Assembly (NCBI RefSeq): GCF_028736115.1
Contig: NZ_CP117877.1
Span: 4,278,001 to 4,342,000 of the forward strand
Direction of reading: 5' to 3'
Length of the DNA stretch: 64,000 nucleotides
From: Mucilaginibacter sp. KACC 22063
GTDB lineage: Bacteria > Bacteroidota > Bacteroidia > Sphingobacteriales > Sphingobacteriaceae
A program made the position numbers and the translations under genes. Of this stretch, positions 42,907 through 50,949 are shown in pieces (position 1 is the first letter of the stretch; the number at the start of each line of letters is the position of its first letter). Below the pieces are notes generated by a model. It saw nothing but the letters and a program-made list of their open reading frames with translations. It was not told the origin of the DNA and did no database searches.

Positions 42907-45900
42907 TTATAAATTTTCGATCAGTTTAATTTCTTTTTGTTCATTAGCTTCTTCAGGTGGTTCTTCATCCGGGTTATGCCTTGTTTTAGATGCCATCATT
43001 ACATACATCACCGGGATGATATAAAGTGTCAGGATTAAAGAGAACAACATACCTCCCATAATGACGATACCCAGCGAAGTACGGCTTTTTGCACCTGCAC
43101 CTAAAGCGAACGCAATCGGCACCGCACCTAAAACCACCGCTAAGCTGGTCATCAGGATGGGGCGTAAACGTGCTGTTGCTGCTTCAATAGCTGCCTCGTA
43201 TTTAGACAGGCCATGCTCCATACGCTGGTTGGCAAACTCCACGATAAGGATACCATTCTTGGTTACCAAACCTACCAGGGTAATCATACCGATCTCGCTG
43301 AAAATATTCAGCGTTTGGTTAAACAACCATAGCGATATAAATGCACCGGCAATAGCCAATGGCACGGTAAGCATCACAATAAATGGATCTATAAAACTTT
43401 CAAACTGTGCGGCCAGTACCAAGTAGATCAATAACAAGGCAAAGCCAAACGCAAACAGGATGTTTGACGAGCTTTCTGCATAATCCCGCGATGGCCCGCT
43501 TAATGCGGTACTAAAACTTGGATCGAGCAGGCGGTCGGCAATTTTCTGCATTTCGGCAATACCATCACCTACCGTATAACCCGGTGATAAGCCAGCCTGT
43601 ATAGTTGCCGATTTAAAACGGTTAAAGTGATAGATCGACGGCGGGGTGGCATCCTCTGCTATATGTGCTACGTTATCCAACTGAACCAGTTGTCCGCGGT
43701 TGTTACGCACGTAAATGGATTTAAGATCCAAGGGCTGATCTCGGTTTGCACGGTCAACCTGCGCAATTACCTGGTATTGTTTACCATTAAGCAGGAAATA
43801 GCTCAAACGACCGTTTGAGTAATACAGCTGTAAGGTTTGCGCAATATCATTTACCTGTACACCTAAATCGCGCGCGCGGTCACGGTCGGTTACTACCGTA
43901 ATTTCGGGCTTGGTAAATTTCAGGTTAACGTCTGATGTGGCGAAAACCGGATCGCGTTGCACCTCAGAGAAAAACTCGGGCAATACTTTGCGGATCTTTT
44001 CAAAGTCCTGATTTTGGATTACAAACTGCACAGGCAAAGATGTACGCGCACCGCTACCACCACCCGATATGGTTTGCTCCTGCACCACAATGGCACGGGC
44101 ATCCGGGAAACGGCTTAATTTTTTTGTAAGCCAGTCGGCTATCTGTTGCTGGGTACGCCCACGCTGATCTGGCGGTACCAAACCGATACGGCCAAAGCCG
44201 CTGTTAGCCGAACCACCGCCACCACTACCCGGAGAAATTACCGAAATATTTACGTTAGCTTCAGGTATGGAATCGTCTACCAGTTGCGATACTTTGTTCA
44301 TGTATTTCGACATAAAGTCGTAAGTAGCGCCCTCTGTACCCGTAACCTGGTAACGTAATAAGCTGCGGTCATCTAACGGTGCCAGCTCTGATTGGGTACT
44401 TTTAACCAAAAGGCCGATGATCACCAATGACACCACCATTAACGCAACTGAGATCCAACGGCGTTTCATAAATGATATCAGCGTTTCGGTATAAGCGTTG
44501 TTCATCCGTTGGAAAAACGGCTCTGTTTTTTCGTAGAAACGTGATTTCTTTTGGTTCTTGCGGATCAGTTTTACGTTAAGCATTGGCGTTAACGACAGCG
44601 ACACAAATGCAGAGATCAATACGGAACCCGCTACTACTATTGCAAACTCACGGAATAACCGCCCGGTAAACCCTTCAAGAAAAACGATAGGTAAAAACAC
44701 CGCCGCCAGCGTAACCGACGTGGAAATTACGGCAAAGAAAATCTCGGCCGAACCTTCAAACGCGGCTTTCCGTATTGGCATGCCCTCTTCTACCTTTTTA
44801 TAGATATTTTCCGTTACCACAATACCGTCATCCACCACCAGGCCCGTAGCTAAAACAATACCCAATAGCGTAAGAATATTGATAGAGAACCCGAATATGT
44901 ACATGATGAAGAACGTACCGATCAACGATACCGGAATATCGATCAGCGGGCGGAAAGCGATAAGCCAGTCGCGGAAGAAGAGATAGATAATAATAACCAC
45001 CAGTACAAACGCTACGATCAGCGTCTCTTCCACCTCATCAATCGATTGGGTGATAAACTTGGTATTATCCAGTGCTACCTTTACCTGTATATCAGGCGGT
45101 AGGTCTTTCTTTATTTGCTCTAAACGCTTATAAAAGTCTTTGGCAATTTGCACATAGTTTGCGCCGGGCTGCGGCACAATAGCCAAGCCTACTTCGGGCA
45201 CACCGCCTTCGCGAAGCGAGGTCTCTTCGTTGGCTGATCCCATTACCACGTAGCCAATGTCTTTAAACCTGATAACACGGTTACTATCGGCACGGATGAT
45301 CAAGTTATTAAACTCTTTCGGGCTCGACATTTTACCCAATGCCCTTACCGTTAATTCGGTATTGTTACCTTCTATCTTACCGGCAGGTAACTCCACGTTT
45401 TCATTATTTATAGCGTCCCTTACATCGGTAGCGGCAAGGCCAAGTGCAGATAGTTTATTAGGATCAATCCATATACGCATAGCGTACTGGCGCTGGCCCT
45501 GTATGTTGATAGAACTTACACCCGGTATGGTTTGCAAACCTTCCTGCAATACGTTTTCGGCATAATCATCTACCTGCATAATATTACGCGTATTACTGCT
45601 TACCGTAAGGGTGATGATATTATCGGCGTTAGCATCGGCTTTGGTTACTACCGGCGGCGCATCAATATCCTGCGGTAACTGGCGCTGCGCCTGTGATACC
45701 TTATCGCGCACGTCATTCGCAGCAGTTTCCAAATCAGCATCAAGGGTAAACTCGACGGTGATACTACTGTTACCCACACTACTTGTAGATGAAATATTAC
45801 GGATACCCTGCACACCGTTAATCGCCTTTTCGAGCGGCTCGGTGATCTGCGATTCAATTACCTCGGCATTTGCACCCGAATAGCTGGTATTTACCGTAAT

Positions 45901-46032
45901 AATAGGCGGATCAACAGACGGGAAATCGCGTACGCCTAAAAACTTATAGCCAATAATACCGAACACGACTATCACTACCGACAACACCGTTGCCAGCACC
46001 GGCCGTTTTATACTGGTTGAGGATAAACTCAT
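42907..46032 (-). CDS. RND (HAE-1 type) efflux permease
   Basis: The 1041-residue inner-membrane protein has 12 helices and two large periplasmic loops, with the RND proton-relay Asp pair (VVDDGIVVTENIY, TM4) and LVTKNGILIVEFANQ (TM10). It exports drugs or other amphiphiles by proton antiport. Length is within the AcrB range. It lies between the adaptor (9 bp) and the TolC-type gene (5 bp). Confidence 0.96.
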   Translation of the reverse strand: MSLSSTSIKRPVLATVLSVVIVVFGIIGYKFLGVRDFPSVDPPIITVNTSYSGANAEVIESQITEPLEKAINGVQGIRNISSTSSVGNSSITVEFTLDADLETAANDVRDKVSQAQRQLPQDIDAPPVVTKADANADNIITLTVSSNTRNIMQVDDYAENVLQEGLQTIPGVSSINIQGQRQYAMRIWIDPNKLSALGLAATDVRDAINNENVELPAGKIEGNNTELTVRALGKMSSPKEFNNLIIRADSNRVIRFKDIGYVVMGSANEETSLREGGVPEVGLAIVPQPGANYVQIAKDFYKRLEQIKKDLPPDIQVKVALDNTKFITQSIDEVEETLIVAFVLVVIIIYLFFRDWLIAFRPLIDIPVSLIGTFFIMYIFGFSINILTLLGIVLATGLVVDDGIVVTENIYKKVEEGMPIRKAAFEGSAEIFFAVISTSVTLAAVFLPIVFLEGFTGRLFREFAIVVAGSVLISAFVSLSLTPMLNVKLIRKNQKKSRFYEKTEPFFQRMNNAYTETLISFMKRRWISVALMVVSLVIIGLLVKSTQSELAPLDDRSLLRYQVTGTEGATYDFMSKYMNKVSQLVDDSIPEANVNISVISPGSGGGGSANSGFGRIGLVPPDQRGRTQQQIADWLTKKLSRFPDARAIVVQEQTISGGGSGARTSLPVQFVIQNQDFEKIRKVLPEFFSEVQRDPVFATSDVNLKFTKPEITVVTDRDRARDLGVQVNDIAQTLQLYYSNGRLSYFLLNGKQYQVIAQVDRANRDQPLDLKSIYVRNNRGQLVQLDNVAHIAEDATPPSIYHFNRFKSATIQAGLSPGYTVGDGIAEMQKIADRLLDPSFSTALSGPSRDYAESSSNILFAFGFALLLIYLVLAAQFESFIDPFIVMLTVPLAIAGAFISLWLFNQTLNIFSEIGMITLVGLVTKNGILIVEFANQRMEHGLSKYEAAIEAATARLRPILMTSLAVVLGAVPIAFALGAGAKSRTSLGIVIMGGMLFSLILTLYIIPVMYVMMASKTRHNPDEEPPEEANEQKEIKLIENL

Positions 46033-46041
46033 TGCTCGTTA

Positions 46042-47118
46042 TTATTTAATAATTTTTACAATTTTCAGCGGCACCTTTGGTCGCATCTGTATCAGGCCGG
46101 ATACGATAAGGCTATCACCAGCCTTTAAGCCCTGCGTAATTTCAATTTTGGTATCAGTACGCAAATCGGTTTGTACAGCCCTCTGCTCGGCTTTTCCGTT
46201 ATGAGCGATATACACCAAGCTCGATTTGATATCCGGTATTACACATTCGGTAGGCACCATAATGGTTTTTGGGATCTGGTCAAGCGTAAGGGTGATCTTA
46301 GCAAAGCCGCCTGCTGTGATCTTGCCATCCGGGTTAGATGCCTTTGCACGTACGGTAAGTGTACGCGATGTTTGATCTATTGAAGGATCAATTGCATATA
46401 CCGTAGCACTGAAGGTTTCGCGCGAACTGGCTATGGTAAAATTAACTTTGCTTCCGGGCTTAATCAGTGGCCCGTAACGCTCGGCTACCGAAAAGGTAAG
46501 TTTCATAGGGTCGGTGCTTACCAATGTAGCAATCGGCGTAGTTGGCGACAGATAACCACCCGGGCTTACGCTACGCAAGCCAATAGTACCAGAAAATGGA
46601 GCCCGTATCTCTGTTTTGGCAATTTGTGCCTTGATTACTTCCCCCTGCGCCCTCAACGATTGATAATTTGAAAGTGAGGTATCATATTCCTGCTGGCTTA
46701 CCGCTTCTTTTTGCAGCAATACCCGGCTGCGGTACTCGTTCTCTTTAGCTAAAGCAATCTGATACTGGTTTTGCTTTAAGGATGCCACAAGATCCTGGTT
46801 ATAAACTTTTACCAGCACCTGCCCTTTAGATACGTGGCCGCCTTCTTTAAAATAAATACCGGTGATGTTGCCTGCTGTCTGGCTGATCAGGTTTACCTTT
46901 TCGTTAGGGTCAACATTACCTGTAATATCAATGCTATTGCTTACGCTGGTGTCCTTAACAATCATTACGTTAACAGGAACCGGCCCGTTCTTACGCTTGC
47001 CCTTACCCCCCGATGCCGTAGGCCCGCCATTTTTGTCTTTGGCGCCATGAAATTTATTAAAGATCAGAAACCCTACTACCAGGGCCAGTGCAATGTATAC
47101 GATGTACCTCGTTTTCAT
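46042..47118 (-). CDS. RND efflux periplasmic adaptor (membrane fusion) protein
   Basis: The 358-residue protein has an N-terminal membrane anchor (about 5-22), a lipoyl-like half motif (GNITGIYFKEGGHVSKGQVLVKV), an alpha-hairpin, and the second lipoyl half (AKTEIRAPFSGTIGLRSVSPGGYL), then beta-barrel and membrane-proximal domains. It links the RND permease to the outer-membrane duct. Its ATG overlaps the marR stop by four bases. Confidence 0.94.
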   Translation of the reverse strand: MKTRYIVYIALALVVGFLIFNKFHGAKDKNGGPTASGGKGKRKNGPVPVNVMIVKDTSVSNSIDITGNVDPNEKVNLISQTAGNITGIYFKEGGHVSKGQVLVKVYNQDLVASLKQNQYQIALAKENEYRSRVLLQKEAVSQQEYDTSLSNYQSLRAQGEVIKAQIAKTEIRAPFSGTIGLRSVSPGGYLSPTTPIATLVSTDPMKLTFSVAERYGPLIKPGSKVNFTIASSRETFSATVYAIDPSIDQTSRTLTVRAKASNPDGKITAGGFAKITLTLDQIPKTIMVPTECVIPDIKSSLVYIAHNGKAEQRAVQTDLRTDTKIEITQGLKAGDSLIVSGLIQMRPKVPLKIVKIIK

Positions 47119-47591
47119 AAATTATTGGTATCGCTTATTTGGGTGTATGTACTTGGTTCAGCGGAGATTTGGTTTTTTAAATTTTGCTCTATTTGCAACA
47201 GCACGCGATTAAAGGTTTCAAGATCATCTGTAGATATGTTCTCTGTGCTGTTTTGGTTCATCTGCTTAAATGCCTCCAGTATCTGCGGCACTTCCTCAGC
47301 TGCCTTATCTGTGGTTTTCAGCAAATGTTCGCGGCGGTCGGCAGGATTGGTTTCGCGATAAACGTAACCTTTTTGGGTAAGCTGGTCAATGATACTTACC
47401 AAGGCAGACTTATCCTTATTAAGCAAACGCGAAAGCCCTTTTTGTGTAAGCCAGCCATTGTGCAAATGGATAATTACCAGTATATCCATATAGCGCGAAA
47501 TATCCAGATGAGCCACCTGTTTTGCTAACGCAGTAACATAGATGCGGCCTAACTGAAAAAGTTTACGCGATATCGGTATTGTAATTTCCAT
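47115..47591 (-). CDS. MarR-family transcriptional regulator
   Basis: The 158-residue protein has the MarR winged-helix (LVIIHLHNGWLTQKGLSRLLNKDKSALVSIIDQLTQKGYVYRETNPADRREH). It heads the efflux operon and overlaps the adaptor gene by four bases, so it likely represses its own operon until a ligand binds. GTTG-N7-CAAC (47636-47650) in the upstream spacer is a weak operator candidate. Confidence 0.9.
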   Translation of the reverse strand: MEITIPISRKLFQLGRIYVTALAKQVAHLDISRYMDILVIIHLHNGWLTQKGLSRLLNKDKSALVSIIDQLTQKGYVYRETNPADRREHLLKTTDKAAEEVPQILEAFKQMNQNSTENISTDDLETFNRVLLQIEQNLKNQISAEPSTYTQISDTNNL

Positions 47592-47711
47592 TTATAAAAT
47601 GCGGAATCTAAGATAATTGGTTAAAAAGCATAATAGTTGTGTGTATCAACCATTTTACAACACTTTCAGCTTAGCCTGATACTGCTAAAAAGTTTTTTAT
47701 AACTTGGCGGC

Positions 47712-49508
47712 ATGAAGAGATTTACTTTATCTATTGTACTGTTAATTATAATGATGACGAACTATACGAATAGCGAAGCTGCTGCCGCTAATTTGAAGAT
47801 CAGCTATGAGGTAAGCTTCCCTGAAGCACAGGCACATTATGCTGATATTGAAATGAACATCAGCGGTATTGCTCAAAAATCAATTGACTTAAAAATGCCG
47901 GTATGGACACCCGGCTCATACCTGGTGCGCGAATTTGCTAAAAACCTGGAATCATTTGCGGTTGAGGCCAACGGCAAAACCATCCCTTTTGTTAAAACAC
48001 GTAAAAATACCTGGCATATTAATACCGCCAACCTGAGCAGCATTAAGGTAAAATACCGCATGTACTGCTTCGAGATCTCTGTACGTACAGCGTTTATTGA
48101 TGCTACCCATGCTTTCCTGTCAACATCGGGAATGTTCCTGTATCCGGCTGGCATGTTGCAAAATCCTTCAACTATTCATATCAAACCTTACAAAAACTGG
48201 GATAAGGTTTCTACCAGTTTAGAAATGGTAAATAATGATCCGTTTACACGTACTGCACCTAATTACGATATCCTTTTCGATTCGCCGATTGAAGTAGGCA
48301 ACCAGGATGTTTTTTACTTTGATGCAGCGGGCGTTAAATATGAAGTGTGTATGTACGGTGGTGGCAATTACGACAAAGAACGCCTTAAAAAAGACATGGC
48401 GCATATAGTAGAGCTGGAAACCGCTGTGTACGGTGAAAACCCAAATAAGCATTATACATTTATTGTACATAACTACAACAGAGGTGGCGGCGGCCTGGAG
48501 CATTTAAGCTCAACCGTTTTAGGCGCTTCAAGAAACAATTACAATACAGACGCCGGTTACCAAAACTTCCTGAGCCTGGTATCGCATGAGCATTTCCATT
48601 TATGGAATGTAAAACGCCTGCGCCCAATTGCTTTAGGCCCGTTTGATTATGATAACGAAAACTACACCACCGATCTGTGGATAGCCGAGGGCTTTACTGC
48701 TTATTACGATAACATGATTGTTCATCGTACCAAGCTTTATTCTACCGAGAACTACCTGAATGTATTGGCACAGGATATTGATATTGTTGAAAATACACCC
48801 GGCACCAAAGTTCAGCCATTGTCGCAGTCGAGCTTTGATGCGTGGATAAAAGCTTACCGCCCGGATGAAAACACCATCAACACCGCAATATCTTATTATA
48901 ACAAAGGCTCTGTAATGGCGCTGTTGCTTGATCTTGAAATCATTAACGATAGCAAAGGCAAATATCGCCTTGATGATGTCATGAAATACATGTATAACGA
49001 GTATTACAAGCTTAAGAAACGTGGTTATACTGATGCTGAATTTAAAGCAGGCCTTGAGAGGTTTGCCGGTAAAAACCTTGATAGCTTTTATGCAAAATAT
49101 ATAAACGGTTTAAGCCCGATTGATTATGATCATTACTTGGGCTATGCCGGTTATCATTTAGTAGATCAGAATAAAGATAACAATGTACCATCGTTAGGTG
49201 TAAGGCTCGCACAAGGCAATGTTGCCCGTATAGCAGGTGTATTGCGTGGCAGTGCAGCATGGGTTGATGGGCTGAATGTTAACGACGAGATCACCGCTAT
49301 AGACGGCCAGCCAATTACTGACCCTAAGAAAATGCTCGAAGGTAAAAAGGTAGGCGATAAGATTACTGTTACTGTTGCCCGTGACGGACAAAGCTTACAG
49401 ATACCGGTTACCCTGTTACGCAATAACGATGTTAAAACTAAGATTGAAAGCGTTGCTGCACCAACAGCCCAACAAATAGCTGTGCGCAACAAATGGCTTT
49501 CTCTTTAA
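47712..49508 (+). CDS. M61-family metallopeptidase with PDZ domain
   Basis: The 598-residue protein has a signal peptide and the M61 (glycyl aminopeptidase) catalytic motif HEHFH (His292, Glu293, His296), with the downstream Glu of IAEGFTAYYDN as third zinc ligand. A PDZ domain occupies about residues 490-575. It probably trims peptides in the periplasm. The gene is divergent from marR and monocistronic by spacing. Confidence 0.92.
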   Translation: MKRFTLSIVLLIIMMTNYTNSEAAAANLKISYEVSFPEAQAHYADIEMNISGIAQKSIDLKMPVWTPGSYLVREFAKNLESFAVEANGKTIPFVKTRKNTWHINTANLSSIKVKYRMYCFEISVRTAFIDATHAFLSTSGMFLYPAGMLQNPSTIHIKPYKNWDKVSTSLEMVNNDPFTRTAPNYDILFDSPIEVGNQDVFYFDAAGVKYEVCMYGGGNYDKERLKKDMAHIVELETAVYGENPNKHYTFIVHNYNRGGGGLEHLSSTVLGASRNNYNTDAGYQNFLSLVSHEHFHLWNVKRLRPIALGPFDYDNENYTTDLWIAEGFTAYYDNMIVHRTKLYSTENYLNVLAQDIDIVENTPGTKVQPLSQSSFDAWIKAYRPDENTINTAISYYNKGSVMALLLDLEIINDSKGKYRLDDVMKYMYNEYYKLKKRGYTDAEFKAGLERFAGKNLDSFYAKYINGLSPIDYDHYLGYAGYHLVDQNKDNNVPSLGVRLAQGNVARIAGVLRGSAAWVDGLNVNDEITAIDGQPITDPKKMLEGKKVGDKITVTVARDGQSLQIPVTLLRNNDVKTKIESVAAPTAQQIAVRNKWLSL

Positions 49509-49600
49509 TGATGTAGTGAAATTTTTTAAAACTTTTTGGTGTTTTTTAACTTGTAGTTATATAAGTAACTTAAAACATTAACCTTTAAAAAACATCTGTC

Positions 49601-49756
49601 ATGAGATCATTATTGTATATCATAGCTGTAATCCTGATTATAGGCTGGCTATTAGGTGTATTTGTTTATTCGGCAACTGGTTTAATACATGCCTTATTAG
49701 TAATTGCTATTATTGCTTTATTACTGGGCATTATCAGAAGGCCAACAACAATATAA
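49601..49756 (+). CDS. lmo0937-like small membrane protein (51 aa)
   Basis: A 51-codon frame, MRSLLYIIAVILIIGWLL..., encodes two hydrophobic helices separated by a short VYSATGLIH turn and ends in IIRRPTTI. This matches the pattern of the tiny lmo0937 family, stress-associated membrane proteins of unknown function. It starts 92 bp after the M61 gene and is followed by a clean terminator at 49779, so it is a real short gene. Confidence 0.8.
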   Translation: MRSLLYIIAVILIIGWLLGVFVYSATGLIHALLVIAIIALLLGIIRRPTTI

Positions 49757-49778
49757 AGTATCATACAAATATCATTGC

Positions 49779-49803
49779 AAAACCCGGTTAAGCCGGGTTT
49801 TTG
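49779..49803 (+). terminator. Rho-independent terminator of the small membrane protein gene
   Basis: AACCCGG-TTAAG-CCGGGTTTTTG: a 7-bp GC-rich stem followed by a T-run, 22 bp after the stop. Confidence 0.85.
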
Positions 49804-49891
49804 TGTTTTGTAAAGTTTTTGAGCATTTAAAAAATATTATGAGTGATTATAAGAGAATAATATATCTTCGTTTTTTAATTAGAAATAAACA

Positions 49892-50266
49892 ATGTCAATT
49901 ATAACGAAAGTTAGCGAAGAGTCTTCTAAATCCCTATTCACACAAAAAATTGAAAAAACTTTATTTGACATTTTAGATGATGACGAGCCTGTAAATGTTT
50001 ACATGCTAACTGATATTTGCAAAAGTACCGGTGTTGTATTTGAGCACCATTTTCCGAAAGAATATGTTTCGGGCCAATACAATTTAACTAAAATCAGTAA
50101 CGGAAACTTTGATACCGTACTTAAACTAACAGAAGCACTTTACAATACCTGCATCCGCTTTCAAAAATTTGATCTTGCCTTAATTGTAAACTCAGTGGTA
50201 ATGCGCGGCCTTCTGGATACCGGCTTAAACTTAAACTGGGTTGATGGCAGGTTTTACAACTGCTGA
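49892..50266 (+). CDS. Conserved hypothetical protein (124 aa)
   Basis: The 124-residue protein is soluble, with no signal peptide. It has an acidic N-terminal half (DILDDDEPVNVYMLTDICKSTG) and a helical C-terminal half. A TATCTTCG element 22 bp upstream is close to TAnnTTTG. A symmetrical hairpin (50274) follows. It does not belong to a family I recognise and is convergent with the YciF-like gene. Confidence 0.6.
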   Translation: MSIITKVSEESSKSLFTQKIEKTLFDILDDDEPVNVYMLTDICKSTGVVFEHHFPKEYVSGQYNLTKISNGNFDTVLKLTEALYNTCIRFQKFDLALIVNSVVMRGLLDTGLNLNWVDGRFYNC

Positions 50267-50273
50267 TCAACAA

Positions 50274-50299
50274 CAAAGGCGCCAAAATTGGCGCCTTTG
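50274..50299. terminator. Long GC-rich hairpin between convergent genes
   Basis: CAAAGGCGCCAA and TTGGCGCCTTTG form a perfect 12-bp stem with a two-base centre. There is no T-run on either side, but its place between two convergent stops suggests termination or mRNA protection. Confidence 0.5.
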
Positions 50300-50325
50300 A
50301 ACAAGTTAAACATCTTATCCCGTAC

Positions 50326-50874
50326 TTATTTTTTTTCGCTTTTAGCAGATTGGTTGATGTTACCTTCCGCAATTTGAGTAAGCAGGTCGTCTGTTTTCTT
50401 TTCTTCTTCCAAAGTTTGTGCTAACAGATCAGCAGCTTCGTTATAACCTAATGTAGAGGCTAACGTTTTTAAGGTACCGTATGAAGCAATTTCATAATGC
50501 TCTGCCTTTTGAGCCGCTGAAATAATACCTACATCGCGGGTAATGGTACCATCCTCGGTATCTTTCATAATCTCTTCGCCTTCTTTGATCAGGCCTTCCA
50601 TCGCTTCACATTTTTTAGCTGACGCTTTTTCGCCGATTGATTCAAATACCTGCTCTAAACGGGCGATCTGGCCTTCGGTTTCAGTCATGTGGGTTTCCAA
50701 TGCCTGGCGCAATTCGTCAGATGTAGCGTTTTTTGCCATTTTGGCTAAAGCCTTGGTCAGGTGCTTTTCAGCCCAGTAAATATCTTTTAATTCGTCAACA
50801 AATAATTCGTTTAATGCTGAATCTTCAACACCGGTTGCTTCAACCGGCTCTTGTGTTTTAGTTTTAGTTGCCAT
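50326..50874 (-). CDS. YciE/YciF-like ferritin-fold protein (DUF892)
   Basis: The 182-residue protein has the DUF892 helical bundle (about 18-170): LNELFVDELKDIYWAEKHLTKALAKMAK, then helices with Glu/His residues that can hold a di-iron centre (ETHMTETEGQIARLEQVFES, AEHYEIASYGTLKTLA). Such proteins are linked to osmotic and oxidative stress. It lies 75 bp after ligD on the same strand. Confidence 0.88.
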   Translation of the reverse strand: MATKTKTQEPVEATGVEDSALNELFVDELKDIYWAEKHLTKALAKMAKNATSDELRQALETHMTETEGQIARLEQVFESIGEKASAKKCEAMEGLIKEGEEIMKDTEDGTITRDVGIISAAQKAEHYEIASYGTLKTLASTLGYNEAADLLAQTLEEEKKTDDLLTQIAEGNINQSAKSEKK

Positions 50875-50949
50875 AGTAGATGTGTCTTATATTTAATTAA
50901 TAATATCAACACTTAACTACTTATTAAAGTTTGATGAATTAGTTAAAAT

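Noticed and set aside
46834..47361. 175-codon plus-strand ORF across the adaptor/marR junction
   Set aside because: Antisense to two conserved genes; composition is a shadow of their codons.
47636..47650. Strong MarR operator
   Set aside because: GTTG-N7-CAAC has only 4-bp arms; too weak to call a separate feature.
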